Shown here one piece after another: positions 1 to 8,756 of a stretch of DNA of 64,000 nucleotides. This stretch comes from Rhizobium laguerreae. GTDB lineage: Bacteria; Pseudomonadota; Alphaproteobacteria; Rhizobiales; Rhizobiaceae. The notes beneath the pieces are model-generated. The model made no database searches. It had not been told where the DNA came from and saw nothing but the letters and a program-made list of their open reading frames with translations. Both the position numbers and the translations under genes were made by a program. The stretch's first letter is position 1, and each line of letters starts with the position of its first letter. Location of the stretch: positions 124,001-188,000 of the forward strand of contig NZ_MRDM01000009.1 in the NCBI RefSeq assembly GCF_002008165.1, read 5' to 3'.

Positions 1-1188
1 TCAGGAACGGCGGCCGGCGAGCGCGGCGAGGACAGCCGAACCGGCGAGAAAGCAGGCGGCCAGAAGGAAGGTGCTCCACCATCCCGCGGTGTCGAACAGC
101 ATGCCGCCAGCGAAAGCGCCGCCTGCAATGGCGAGTTGGATCAGCGCCACCTGCAGTCCACCTGCCGCTTCCAATTCACCGGGAACGATAGCGACCATCC
201 AGGTATTCCAGGCGACCGGAATCGGCGTCGAGAAAAATCCCCACATGACGAGCAGGAATGCCGTAACCGCCGCGAACGGCCCGAGAGCGATCAGCAGCAG
301 GGCTAGGAATGCAAGAGCGGCCGGCAGGCCTACGAGAACGCGGAGGAGGTGGCGTCGGGCGACGAAGCCGATCACGGAGGTTCCAGCTAGCCCGCCGACG
401 CCCAGGCCGAGAAGCACCATGGACAGGACATTCAATTCCAGCCCCGTGACGCCTTCGAGGAACGGGCGAAGATAAATAGACAGTGCGTTCTGGCCAATGA
501 AGGCCAAGCCGGTCGCCGCCATTCCTATCGCCAATGTGCGATTGCGTAGCAGCCCGAATATTTTGGCCACCGAGACGGTTGATGTCGCCGGCATCCTCGG
601 CAGAACGATCAGTTGCCAGACGAGTGCGGCAATTCCGATCGGCACGGTAATGAAGAAGGTTCCGCGCCATCCGATCAACCCGCCAAGAAAACTGCCGAGC
701 GGTGCGGCAAGGACGAGGGCGAATGCGGTGCCACCTTGAAGAAGCGCAATGGCCTTGGGCAGGTCGCGATCCGAAGTCAGGCGTGCCAAAATAGCCGTCG
801 ACAGCGACCAGAAGCCGCCGATCGAAACGCCGACCAGGGATCGTCCGAAGAGAAAGACAAGGAAGTTGGGTGCGAGGGCAACCGCCAAGCTCGATGCGAC
901 AAGGACCGCCGTATAGAGCAGGACGACAGACTTCCGGTCGATCTTCGCCAGGAAGGCATTGCCGAAAAGGCTGGTGATAACCGCAAAGACACCCGACACG
1001 GTGATCGCCAATCCGGCTTGCCCCTCTGAAATAGAGAGGTCCCTGGCGATCGGGGTCAGAAGGCTCACAGGGAGAAATTCCAGACCCACCAGAAGGAAAG
1101 TGAGAAGTGAGAGACAGGTCACAGCAGACCATGAGGTCGCCGTGTCGTCCGTCAGTGAGGTCTCATTCAATGTCAACTCGACGGTCAT
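1..1188 (-). CDS. MFS transporter, drug/sugar efflux type
   Basis: This 395-residue inner-membrane protein has about 12 hydrophobic segments and belongs to the major facilitator superfamily. It most resembles the AraJ/Bcr-type efflux proteins, with a charged loop FLAKIDRKSVV after the second helix and GRSLVGVSIGGF in the fourth or fifth. The start at 1188 has an AGGAGA ribosome site seven bases upstream. The stop lies exactly at the window edge, so the gene is complete. It is divergent from the LysR gene at 1283 with a 94-bp gap, which suggests that regulator controls it. The substrate cannot be told from the sequence; export of a drug or a sugar are both possible. Confidence 0.85.
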   Translation of the reverse strand: MTVELTLNETSLTDDTATSWSAVTCLSLLTFLLVGLEFLPVSLLTPIARDLSISEGQAGLAITVSGVFAVITSLFGNAFLAKIDRKSVVLLYTAVLVASSLAVALAPNFLVFLFGRSLVGVSIGGFWSLSTAILARLTSDRDLPKAIALLQGGTAFALVLAAPLGSFLGGLIGWRGTFFITVPIGIAALVWQLIVLPRMPATSTVSVAKIFGLLRNRTLAIGMAATGLAFIGQNALSIYLRPFLEGVTGLELNVLSMVLLGLGVGGLAGTSVIGFVARRHLLRVLVGLPAALAFLALLLIALGPFAAVTAFLLVMWGFFSTPIPVAWNTWMVAIVPGELEAAGGLQVALIQLAIAGGAFAGGMLFDTAGWWSTFLLAACFLAGSAVLAALAGRRS

Positions 1189-1282
1189 TCACGTTCTCCT
1201 GTCCGTTGCCAGATAGATAACCGCACTGGTTTTGCTCGACTAGAAGCTATAATCTGAACGTCGTGATGAAGGAGATTCAACA

Positions 1283-2179
1283 ATGCGGCGCGACGAGTTC
1301 ACGGAAATGCGTGCGTTTCTGGAGGTGGCTCAGGAGCGGAGCTTCACGCGCGCTGCATCAAAGCTGGGAGTCACGCGCTCGGCGCTGAGCCATACGATCA
1401 GCGCGCTCGAAGCCCGGCTCGGCGTCCGGCTTCTCTCCCGCACGACGCGTGACGTCGCCCCGACGGCGGCCGGTACGCGCCTCGTGGAAACTATCCAGCC
1501 GCATTTCGAGAGCATCGCCGCCGGGATCAGTGCCCTCGGCGCGTTGCGCGACAAGCCTTCGGGCACAGTCCGCCTCGTATGTCCCGATGATGCCGTAGAG
1601 CTGGTCTTCCGTTCGAGGCTGCCGGCATTTTTACGGAATTACCCCGATATCACCGTGGAACTCATCGTCGACAATGGTTTCACAAATATCGTGGAGCGCC
1701 AATTCGATGCCGGCGTGCGGCTCGGCGAAGCGATTGCGCGCGACATGGTGGCCGTTCGCATCGGGCCCGATATCTCTTACGCCGTGGTTGGATCACCCGA
1801 ATATTTTGCTGTCCACACTGTGCCTTCGACCCCGCATGACTTGACGGACCACAATTGCGTCAACCTGCGTCTTCCGACGTCAGGCGCTCTCTATGCCTGG
1901 GAGTTTGAAAAAGATGGCCGCGAGTTCAGCGTTCGTGTGGAAGGCCAGCTCGTGATGAGCAACATAGGGCCGGCGATCAATGCCGCTCTCGATGGGGCGG
2001 GTCTGTCTTATGTGCCGAGGGACCTCATCAGGCAATATTGTGACAGCGGTCAACTGCACGAAGTGCTCGCGGACTGGGCGCCAACATTCCAGGGGTATCA
2101 TCTCTATTACCCCAGCCGGCGCCATCCATCCCCTGCTTTCTCTGCCTTCGTTGAAGCTTTCCGCTACCGGTATCGGTAG
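1283..2179 (+). CDS. LysR-family transcriptional regulator
   Basis: A 298-residue LysR-type regulator. An N-terminal winged helix-turn-helix occupies about residues 1-60 (SFTRAASKLGVTRSALSHTI is the recognition region) and a periplasmic-binding-like effector domain covers about 90-295. AAGGAG precedes the ATG, and a TATAAT at 1248-1253 could be its -10 box. It is divergent from the MFS exporter at 1-1188, the classical arrangement for a LysR protein and its target. The final codons overlap a strong hairpin (2158-2185). The effector is unknown. Confidence 0.9.
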   Translation: MRRDEFTEMRAFLEVAQERSFTRAASKLGVTRSALSHTISALEARLGVRLLSRTTRDVAPTAAGTRLVETIQPHFESIAAGISALGALRDKPSGTVRLVCPDDAVELVFRSRLPAFLRNYPDITVELIVDNGFTNIVERQFDAGVRLGEAIARDMVAVRIGPDISYAVVGSPEYFAVHTVPSTPHDLTDHNCVNLRLPTSGALYAWEFEKDGREFSVRVEGQLVMSNIGPAINAALDGAGLSYVPRDLIRQYCDSGQLHEVLADWAPTFQGYHLYYPSRRHPSPAFSAFVEAFRYRYR

Positions 2180-2185
2180 CGGAAA
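2158..2185. terminator. Hairpin spanning the lysR stop codon
   Basis: The 12-base arms TTTCCGCTACCG (2158-2169) and CGGTAGCGGAAA (2174-2185) pair perfectly around a GTAT loop. The hairpin includes the lysR stop codon at 2177-2179 and sits between two convergent genes. There is no long T run on either strand, so termination is likely but may be partial. Confidence 0.6.
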
Positions 2186-2235
2186 ACAGGCCGGGCGAAG
2201 CAGCGCAAACCGTCGCGCCTCTTGCTCATCGACAA

Positions 2236-2982
2236 TTACCGGGCGCTGTCGATGATGGCGCCGCCGTCGGGGGTAAGGCTGTAGCCCGTGATGAATTGGG
2301 AATCCTTGCTGGCCAGGAACAGCACTACCGGGGCAATGTCGTCTTCCGGCGAGCCGAAACGCGCGAGCGCGTTCGTCGGTGGAGGAACCTCCTTTTCCGC
2401 GGCACCCCAAGTGTCCGCGACTGGCAGAACGTTGTTCACGGTGATCTTGTCGGCACCCCATTCGCGTGCCGCCGTGCGAGTGAGCGCGCGCACCGCCTCC
2501 TTGGCCATGTTGTACGGACCGTAACCAGCCAACCCCACAGTGCCGGCCATCGAACCGAAATTGATGATCCGCCCTTCTCCGCCTTCTCTCAGGTGAGGAT
2601 AACAAGCCTGCATGAAACGTAGATAGGCGATCGGCCCGGTGTCGAAGTTCCGTTGCAGTTGCTCGATCGAAAGGTCGATGACTGAAGACAAGACGGCAGA
2701 ACCATCGAAAGCATTGTTCACGAGAATGTCGATGCGGCCGTACGCAGCGACAACCTTGTCCACCGCGGCCGTGATCTGATCGGCTTCACCGACGTCGCAG
2801 ACGACGCCGAGCGCGGTGCCGCCGGCTTCGATGATATCCGCGACAACGCGTTCGACGCCTTCGGAGGTCCGCGAAAGAACTGCGACCTTCGCGCCTTCGG
2901 CCGCAAACAGTTTTGCGGTGGCGCGGCCAATGCCGCGGCTTGCGCCAGTGATAACGGCAACTTTTCCATTGAGTCGACCCAT
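2236..2982 (-). CDS. SDR-family NAD(P)-dependent oxidoreductase
   Basis: A classical short-chain dehydrogenase of 248 residues with a Rossmann fold. It has the TGASRGIG cofactor motif near residue 12, an NNAF segment (NNAG equivalent), a catalytic Ser in NFGSMAG and the YNMAK active-site motif. I chose the ATG at 2982 because GGAGA lies six bases upstream; an ATG four codons earlier (2994) has no ribosome site. It lies 40 bp downstream of the DoxX-like gene on the same strand, so the two probably form one transcript under the divergent HxlR regulator. The substrate is unknown; a carbonyl, quinone or sugar alcohol would fit the family. Confidence 0.85.
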   Translation of the reverse strand: MGRLNGKVAVITGASRGIGRATAKLFAAEGAKVAVLSRTSEGVERVVADIIEAGGTALGVVCDVGEADQITAAVDKVVAAYGRIDILVNNAFDGSAVLSSVIDLSIEQLQRNFDTGPIAYLRFMQACYPHLREGGEGRIINFGSMAGTVGLAGYGPYNMAKEAVRALTRTAAREWGADKITVNNVLPVADTWGAAEKEVPPPTNALARFGSPEDDIAPVVLFLASKDSQFITGYSLTPDGGAIIDSAR

Positions 2983-3022
2983 GTGTATCTCCATTTGATA
3001 AGGCTTGGGAATCTTCGAGGCG

Positions 3023-3415
3023 TCAGAGGACGGCAGCCTGGACGTAAGGCGAAGGGGCGTCGCGGGCGTCGTTCTGCGTCATGAACGAGGCGATCAGCAG
3101 CGCCAGGCCGATCGCCGCCGGCAGCGCGCCCACAGGTTTTCGAACGCCGATATGTGCGAGGCCCGACAGCAGCAGGTGAAAGAAGATGCCTGCATAGGCG
3201 AGGTCGCTGAGCGGGACGCTGACGCGTGAAAGGATCGCGACCGGGCCGAGGATCTTAACAATGATCATGAACGGAACGAGGTTGTTCGCCCTATATCCGA
3301 GTTCCGTCAGCGCCTCGCGAACCCACTGTTTCTTTGTGGCATACATGTAGGCTGAAGCGAGATAGAGCGCGGATAGAAGTGCCGTGCTGATCCAGTATCC
3401 GTAAAATTCAAGCAT
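3023..3415 (-). CDS. DoxX-like small membrane protein
   Basis: A 130-residue integral membrane protein with four predicted hydrophobic helices, matching the DoxX/DoxX_2 superfamily in size and pattern (for example the helix around VPFMIIVKILGPVAILSR). The chosen ATG at 3415 has AGGA eight bases upstream; an ATG 11 codons earlier has poor spacing. DoxX-like proteins often sit beside oxidoreductases and stress regulators, as here with the SDR downstream and HxlR divergent. The role is unproven and may relate to quinone or redox stress. The family call is from residue pattern only. Confidence 0.7.
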   Translation of the reverse strand: MLEFYGYWISTALLSALYLASAYMYATKKQWVREALTELGYRANNLVPFMIIVKILGPVAILSRVSVPLSDLAYAGIFFHLLLSGLAHIGVRKPVGALPAAIGLALLIASFMTQNDARDAPSPYVQAAVL

Positions 3416-3542
3416 AAGTTCATCCTGTCGCTGCTCACGCAGCAACATTCCTCTCGTCGAGTCTGTCGGTTTCTATGTGAGAGGCGCTCCTTTTACTGCG
3501 CCCCTGATGCACGGATGGAAAATTTCGTCTAAGGTCTATCTT

Positions 3543-3566
3543 TGCAAGTAGGATGAATTACTTGCA
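3543..3566. promoter_or_regulatory. Perfect inverted repeat, probable HxlR operator
   Basis: TGCAAGTA (3543-3550) and TACTTGCA (3559-3566) are perfect 8-base arms separated by 8 bases. The site lies between the divergent DoxX/SDR pair and the hxlR-like gene and ends six bases before the regulator's first ATG. HxlR-family dimers bind such inverted repeats, so autoregulation and control of both sides are likely. Confidence 0.6.
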
Positions 3567-3572
3567 GCTAGT

Positions 3573-3953
3573 ATGGAAAACCAGACTATGGCCGATGGCG
3601 AAATCAATATGCATGAGGAGATGCGTCGCGCATTCGCGCTGCTCTCCGGTAAATGGAAGCTGGAAATCATGTGGCTGCTCCATCAGCGGATCCACCGGTT
3701 TGGCGAACTGAGAAAGGCTATTCCCGGCATTACTCAGCACATGCTGACGGCGCAACTGCGCGAGTTGGAGGCGGACGGCCTCGTATCCCGCACCGTCTTT
3801 GCGGAGGTTCCCCCGCGCGTCGAATATGCAATCACGCAGAAGGCGCGGGGCCTCGGCCCCACGATGGAAGCTCTGACGGCATGGTGGAACGAGTACGGCA
3901 AAAGCGTGCCGGCGAAGCCGAGCGCACGCGGGCGTAAAGCGAAAGGTGGCTGA
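3573..3953 (+). CDS. HxlR-family winged-helix regulator
   Basis: A 126-residue single-domain regulator. The HxlR signature LLSGKWKLEIMWLL is near residue 30, followed by the wing region HRFGELRKAIPGITQHMLT and the typical SRTVFAEVPPRVEYAIT segment. Members sense aldehydes, quinones or oxidants through cysteines, but this copy has no cysteine in the DNA-binding core that I can see, so ligand sensing by another route is possible. No clear Shine-Dalgarno precedes the ATG at 3573; later in-frame ATGs at 3588 and 3609 are alternatives. It is divergent from the DoxX-like and SDR genes across a perfect inverted repeat. Confidence 0.85.
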   Translation: MENQTMADGEINMHEEMRRAFALLSGKWKLEIMWLLHQRIHRFGELRKAIPGITQHMLTAQLRELEADGLVSRTVFAEVPPRVEYAITQKARGLGPTMEALTAWWNEYGKSVPAKPSARGRKAKGG

Positions 3954-3983
3954 ACTGCTTCGGGTCGATAAACGACATTACCC

Positions 3984-4478
3984 TCACGAAAGACTGGAAC
4001 CGAACTTGTCCCAGCTTTCCTTGACCGTTTCCATCGCGACGTTGGTCGAGGTGTTGGCAACGTGGGGCAGCGTCGAGATGCGCTCGCCGAGGACGCGGCG
4101 GTAGCGGCCGATATCGCGCGTGCGGATCTTCAGGAGATAGTCGAACCTGCCGGCGATCATATGGCACTCTTCGACTTCGCTGATCTTCTTGATGGCATCG
4201 TTGAAGCTTTTCAGCGCGTCCTCGCGGGTATCGGAAAGCTTCACCTCGACGAAAGCGATATGGTCGAGCTGCATTTTCGACGGATTAAGGACGGCCTTGA
4301 AGCCTTCGATATATCCGTCGCTGATCAGCCTTTTGAAGCGGATCTGGCACGGCGTCTTCGACAATCCGACACGCGCGGCCAAGTCCGTGATCGACAGCCT
4401 TCCGTCCTCGGCGAGTGCGGTGAGGATCTTTCTGTCGAACTGGTCCAATTCACTAAAGATGTCGGTTTCAGTAGCCAT
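3984..4478 (-). CDS. putR: Lrp/AsnC-family regulator, PutR-like
   Basis: A 164-residue Lrp/AsnC protein. An AsnC helix-turn-helix covers about residues 12-60 (LSITDLAARVGLSKTPCQIR) and an effector-binding RAM domain follows to about 145. I start it at the ATG at 4478; a 19-codon upstream extension looks non-coding. It is divergent from putA. In Agrobacterium and Rhodobacter, PutR is an Lrp-like, proline-responsive activator of putA located in this arrangement, so the name rests on family plus context. The putA product here lacks its own DNA-binding domain, which agrees with a separate regulator. Confidence 0.85.
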   Translation of the reverse strand: MATETDIFSELDQFDRKILTALAEDGRLSITDLAARVGLSKTPCQIRFKRLISDGYIEGFKAVLNPSKMQLDHIAFVEVKLSDTREDALKSFNDAIKKISEVEECHMIAGRFDYLLKIRTRDIGRYRRVLGERISTLPHVANTSTNVAMETVKESWDKFGSSLS

Positions 4479-4628
4479 TTGAACTCTCGCGCGCGGATTA
4501 ATAAGTTCATACAGCCTGGAAACTGTTGAAATCAAGTGAGATTGCGATTTGCGATTATGATAGATTATCCGCCGGGCAGAAGAGTGCTGAAATCGGGATC
4601 GGTGCCGCGCTCAAAACGGGGATCATAC

Positions 4629-4835
4629 ATGCATAACAAAGAAGCGGATGACGATCGGACGCAGGATTTGCTCGCTCACTACCGGCCGCTGGCGATCAGG
4701 GCTGTGGCCGCGGCGCTCACCCTCAAGCGCGACAGACCGGATGCGCGCCCGCTGCGAGAGACGGAATATTCCGGCCCCGCCTTCACTGACGATGCGCAGT
4801 GGGACGACGAGCCCGGCATCTCGTTTATCCGTTAA
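4629..4835 (+). CDS. Small hypothetical protein upstream of putA
   Basis: A 68-residue acidic and polar ORF beginning MHNKEADDDRTQD, with a central segment YRPLAIRAVAAALTLKRD that resembles small conserved rhizobial proteins. It ends 27 bp before putA and reads in the same direction, so it would be co-transcribed with putA. The reading frame stays open upstream to 4536, but the ATG at 4629 is the likelier start. No domain is recognised and no function is proposed. A tandem TTGCGAT repeat lies at 4542-4555 in the shared promoter region with putR. Confidence 0.55.
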   Translation: MHNKEADDDRTQDLLAHYRPLAIRAVAAALTLKRDRPDARPLRETEYSGPAFTDDAQWDDEPGISFIR

Positions 4836-4862
4836 ACCACACATCGATTGATAGGTACTTTC

Positions 4863-7800
4863 ATGTTGAACGCAGCGATCGACCCCGCCTCTTCCAATGA
4901 TCCGACCGACGGCGCGCCGTTTTCCGGCTTTGCCCCACCGATCCGGCCGCAATCCGAACTTCGCCAAGCCATCACGGCAGCCTATCGCCGGCCGGAAACC
5001 GAATGCCTGCCGCCGCTCGTTGCAGCAGCGCGCGTCTCCGAGGCAAAACGCTATGACATTCGCAGCACGGCCCGCAGCCTGATCGAGGCGTTGCGCGCCA
5101 AGCACAAGGGAACCGGTGTCGAAGGGCTGGTACAGGAATACTCGCTTTCCAGCCAGGAAGGTGTGGCGCTCATGTGCCTTGCCGAAGCGCTGCTGCGTAT
5201 TCCCGATACCGAAACCCGGGATGCCTTGATCCGCGACAAGATCGCCGAGGGCAACTGGACCTCCCATATCGGCGGCGGAAAATCCATGTTCGTCAACGCC
5301 GCCACCTGGGGGCTCGTCGTTACCGGCAAGCTCACCTCGACAGTCAACGACCGAAGCCTGTCGGCAGCGCTGACGCGGCTGATCGCGCGCGCCGGTGAGC
5401 CGGTCATCCGTCGCGGTGTCGATATGGCGATGCGCATGATGGGTGAGCAGTTCGTCACCGGCGAAACGATTGCGGAGGCGCTGAAACGCGCCCGGCCGCT
5501 GGAAGCACGCGGCTTCCGTTATTCCTACGACATGCTGGGCGAGGCCGCGACGACGGGCGCCGACGCCGAGCGTTATTACCGGGATTACGAAAAGGCGATC
5601 CACGCCATCGGCAAGGCGTCGGACGGGCGCGGCATCTACGACGGCCCGGGCATTTCAATCAAGCTTTCGGCCCTGCATCCCCGTTACGTGAGGTCGCAGG
5701 CCGGCCGGGTGATGAGCGAGCTGCTGCCGAAGGTCAAGGCGCTGGCCGTTCTCGCCAAGACCTATGATATCGGCCTCAATATCGACGCCGAGGAGGCCGA
5801 TCGGCTGGAGCTTTCGCTCGACCTCCTCGAGGAGCTTTGCTTTGCCCCTGATCTCGCCGGATGGAGCGGGCTGGGCTTCGTCGTGCAGGCCTATGGCAAG
5901 CGCTGCCCCTTCGTCCTCGACTATATCATCGATCTCGCACGCCGCTCCGGGCGCCGGGTCATGGTCCGTCTCGTCAAGGGCGCCTATTGGGATGCGGAGA
6001 TCAAGCGCGCCCAGTTGGACGGGCTCGACGACTATCCGGTCTATACCCGCAAGATCTACACGGATGTCGCCTACGTCGCCTGCGCGCGCAAGCTGCTCGA
6101 CGCTCCAGATGCGGTCTTCCCGCAATTTGCCACCCATAATGCGCAGACGCTCGCCACGATCTATCGTCTGGCGGGTCCTGATTTCACGGTCGGCAAATAT
6201 GAGTTCCAATGCCTGCACGGCATGGGCGAACCGCTCTACGACGAGGTCGTCGGAAAGGAAAAACTCGACCGGCCCTGCCGCATTTATGCGCCTGTGGGAA
6301 CGCATGAGACGCTGCTCGCCTATCTGGTTCGACGCCTTCTGGAAAACGGCGCCAATTCCTCCTTCGTGCACCGCATCTCCGATCCGAATGTCTCGGTCGA
6401 GGCGCTGATCGCCGATCCCGCGGAAATCGTCGCGGCCATGCCCGTTATGGGCGCGCCCCACACGCAGATCGCCTCACCAAAGGCTCTTTACGGCAACGCC
6501 CGGGCCAATTCCGAAGGTCTCGATCTCTCGAACGAGGCCACCCTTTCGGATTTGGCTGAGGCGCTCATCTCCACGGCTGCTGCCCCGTGGCATGCGCTTC
6601 CCCTCCTTGCCGACGGCTCTACGGAGGGGGTGACGCGCGATGTTCTCAATCCTGCCGATCACCGGGATGTCGTCGGCACAGTGACCGAGGTGAAGGTCGA
6701 GGAGGCTGCGCGCATCGTTCGCATGGCGGCCGAGCATGCGCCGCAATGGGCCGCCGTGCCGCCGGCCGAGCGTGCCGCCTGCCTGGAGCGGGCGGCCGAC
6801 ATCATGCAGGCCCGCATCAAGGTGCTGATGGGCATCGTCATGCGCGAGGCCGGCAAATCGGCGGCCAATGCCGTCGGCGAGGTGCGTGAGGCGATCGACT
6901 TCCTGCGCTACTACGCCGAGCAGGCGCGCAAGACGCTCGGCCCCTCGCATGCGCCGCTCGGCCCGGTCGTCTGCATCAGCCCGTGGAATTTCCCGCTGGC
7001 GATTTTCACCGGACAGGTCGCCGCAGCCTTGGTGGCCGGCAACCCCGTGCTTGCGAAACCTGCCGGCGTCACGCCGATCATCGCTTCGGAGAGCGTCAAG
7101 ATCCTGCACGAGGCGGGCGTGCCTGTCGGTGCTTTGCAGTTCGTGCCCGGCAGCGGCCGTCTCGGCGCCGGCATGGTCGGTGCGGAGGAGACGGCAGGCG
7201 TCATGTTTACCGGGTCGACCGAAGTTGCCCGGATGATCCAGGCACAGCTGGCGGAACGACTGTCGGTGAGTGGCAGGCCGATTCCGCTGATTGCCGAGAC
7301 CGGCGGCCAGAACGGCATGATCGTCGATTCCTCGGCTTTGGCCGAGCAGGTGGTGGCCGACGTCATTGCGTCTGCCTTCGACAGCGCCGGTCAGCGCTGC
7401 TCGGCGCTCCGGGTTCTCTGCCTTCAGGACGATGTGGCCGACAGGACCCTCGCCATGCTGAAGGGCGCCTTCCGCGAGCTGACGATCGGCCGTACGGACC
7501 GGCTGAGCATCGATGTCGGCCCAGTCATCAACGATAGCGCAAAGACGGAGATCGACCAGCATATCGAGCATATGCGCGGCTTGGGCCGCAAGGTGGATCA
7601 ACTGCCGCTGCCCGAAAGTGCAGCGGCAGGGACCTTCGTTCCGCCGACGATCATCGAGATCAAATCCCTGGCAGACCTGACGAGGGAGATCTTCGGCCCG
7701 GTGCTGCACGTTATCCGTTTCAAGCGAAACGGGCTCGACCGTCTGATCGACGACATCAACGCGTCGGGTTATGGTCTCACATTCGGGCTTCACACCCGGC

Positions 7801-8570
7801 TTGATGAAACGATCGCGCATGTGACCAGCCGCATCAAGGCAGGAAACCTCTATGTCAACCGCAACATCATCGGCGCCGTCGTCGGCGTGCAGCCGTTCGG
7901 CGGCCGCGGCCTGTCGGGAACGGGTCCGAAGGCCGGCGGTCCGCTTTATATCGGCCGGCTGGTGCAGCGTGCGCCCGTGCCGCCGCAGCAGGATTCCGTC
8001 CATACGGACCTTGCCCTTCGTGACTACATTGTCTGGCTCGACAAGAAGGGCTTGTCGGGCGAGGGGGAAGTGGCGCGTGGATATGCGAGCCGCTCGGCGC
8101 TCGGGCTCGAACGCGAACTCACCGGTCCGGTGGGCGAACTCAATCTCTACGCGCTCCATCCCCGCGGTCGTATTCTCCTCGTGCCGCAGACCGAAGGCGG
8201 GCTTCATCGCCAGATTGCTGCAGCCCTATCGACCGGCAACCACATCGTCGTGGACGTGGGTTCCCTATCGAAATCCGTCCTGGCGGATCTTCCGGCGGCT
8301 GTCGCCGGCCGGATTTCCTGGACATCGGATTGGGAAAAGGACGGGCCGTTCTCCGGTGCGCTCGTCGAAGGGGATCGCGACAGGGTCCACGCGGCCAATA
8401 AAAGGATCGCGGCACTGCCCGGTCCGCTTCTGTTGGTCCAGGCCGCAAGCACCGATGAATTGGCGAGCGATCCCGAAGCCTATTGCCTGAATTGGCTGCT
8501 GGAGGAGGTGTCGACGTCGATCAACACCGCGGCCGCCGGCGGCAATGCGAGCCTCATGGCCATCGGCTGA
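4863..8570 (+). CDS. putA: Bifunctional proline dehydrogenase / glutamate semialdehyde dehydrogenase PutA
   Basis: A 1235-residue enzyme that oxidises proline to pyrroline-5-carboxylate (FAD domain) and then to glutamate (NAD domain). The proline dehydrogenase barrel covers about residues 180-470 (RLVKGAYWDAEIKRA, QFATHNAQT, EFQCLHGMGEPLY). The aldehyde dehydrogenase part covers about 560-1020, with PWNFPLAIFTGQ, catalytic Glu near 812 (IAETGGQNG) and Cys near 846 (GQRCSALR). The N-terminus has no ribbon-helix-helix, so this is not the self-repressing form. The extra C-terminal ~200 residues fit the long type B PutA. I prefer the ATG at 4863 to the TTG at 4848. A hairpin follows the stop. Confidence 0.97.
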   Translation: MLNAAIDPASSNDPTDGAPFSGFAPPIRPQSELRQAITAAYRRPETECLPPLVAAARVSEAKRYDIRSTARSLIEALRAKHKGTGVEGLVQEYSLSSQEGVALMCLAEALLRIPDTETRDALIRDKIAEGNWTSHIGGGKSMFVNAATWGLVVTGKLTSTVNDRSLSAALTRLIARAGEPVIRRGVDMAMRMMGEQFVTGETIAEALKRARPLEARGFRYSYDMLGEAATTGADAERYYRDYEKAIHAIGKASDGRGIYDGPGISIKLSALHPRYVRSQAGRVMSELLPKVKALAVLAKTYDIGLNIDAEEADRLELSLDLLEELCFAPDLAGWSGLGFVVQAYGKRCPFVLDYIIDLARRSGRRVMVRLVKGAYWDAEIKRAQLDGLDDYPVYTRKIYTDVAYVACARKLLDAPDAVFPQFATHNAQTLATIYRLAGPDFTVGKYEFQCLHGMGEPLYDEVVGKEKLDRPCRIYAPVGTHETLLAYLVRRLLENGANSSFVHRISDPNVSVEALIADPAEIVAAMPVMGAPHTQIASPKALYGNARANSEGLDLSNEATLSDLAEALISTAAAPWHALPLLADGSTEGVTRDVLNPADHRDVVGTVTEVKVEEAARIVRMAAEHAPQWAAVPPAERAACLERAADIMQARIKVLMGIVMREAGKSAANAVGEVREAIDFLRYYAEQARKTLGPSHAPLGPVVCISPWNFPLAIFTGQVAAALVAGNPVLAKPAGVTPIIASESVKILHEAGVPVGALQFVPGSGRLGAGMVGAEETAGVMFTGSTEVARMIQAQLAERLSVSGRPIPLIAETGGQNGMIVDSSALAEQVVADVIASAFDSAGQRCSALRVLCLQDDVADRTLAMLKGAFRELTIGRTDRLSIDVGPVINDSAKTEIDQHIEHMRGLGRKVDQLPLPESAAAGTFVPPTIIEIKSLADLTREIFGPVLHVIRFKRNGLDRLIDDINASGYGLTFGLHTRLDETIAHVTSRIKAGNLYVNRNIIGAVVGVQPFGGRGLSGTGPKAGGPLYIGRLVQRAPVPPQQDSVHTDLALRDYIVWLDKKGLSGEGEVARGYASRSALGLERELTGPVGELNLYALHPRGRILLVPQTEGGLHRQIAAALSTGNHIVVDVGSLSKSVLADLPAAVAGRISWTSDWEKDGPFSGALVEGDRDRVHAANKRIAALPGPLLLVQAASTDELASDPEAYCLNWLLEEVSTSINTAAAGGNASLMAIG

Positions 8571-8576
8571 GTAACA

Positions 8577-8607
8577 GGCCGAGGGCGCAGAAAATGCGCC
8601 CTCGGCC
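8577..8607 (+). terminator. Hairpin terminator after putA
   Basis: GGCCGAGGGCGCA (8577-8589) pairs perfectly with TGCGCCCTCGGCC (8595-8607) around a GAAAA loop, six bases after the putA stop. The 13-bp GC-rich stem is terminator-like although no T run follows. Confidence 0.7.
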
Positions 8608-8731
8608 GCATATCGCATGCGCCGATGTGCCCATAAAGAAGCCCATCCCAAGGATGTTCATAGGGCAAAGGCCGTGTTCCGGCGTGCAGTGCGCGAAAAA
8701 GCCGCTTGACAAAAAGCGATCGCCGCGACTA

Positions 8732-8751
8732 TTGGGTAATCGATCACCCAA
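8732..8751. promoter_or_regulatory. Palindromic LacI-family operator and promoter
   Basis: TTGGGTAATCGATCACCCAA is palindromic except for one base pair (A/A at positions 8 and 13) and has the central CG typical of LacI-family operators. It lies directly before the AGGAGG of the lacI-like gene. A TTGACA (8706-8711) with weak -10 matches near 8729-8735 would place the site over the promoter, so the regulator probably represses itself and the downstream transport operon. Confidence 0.7.
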
Positions 8752-8756
8752 GGAGG

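Noticed and set aside
6474..8207. Long open frame antisense to putA
   Set aside because: It is a mirror of a GC-rich coding frame with typical third-position bias; the composition is not protein-like and putA is unmistakable.
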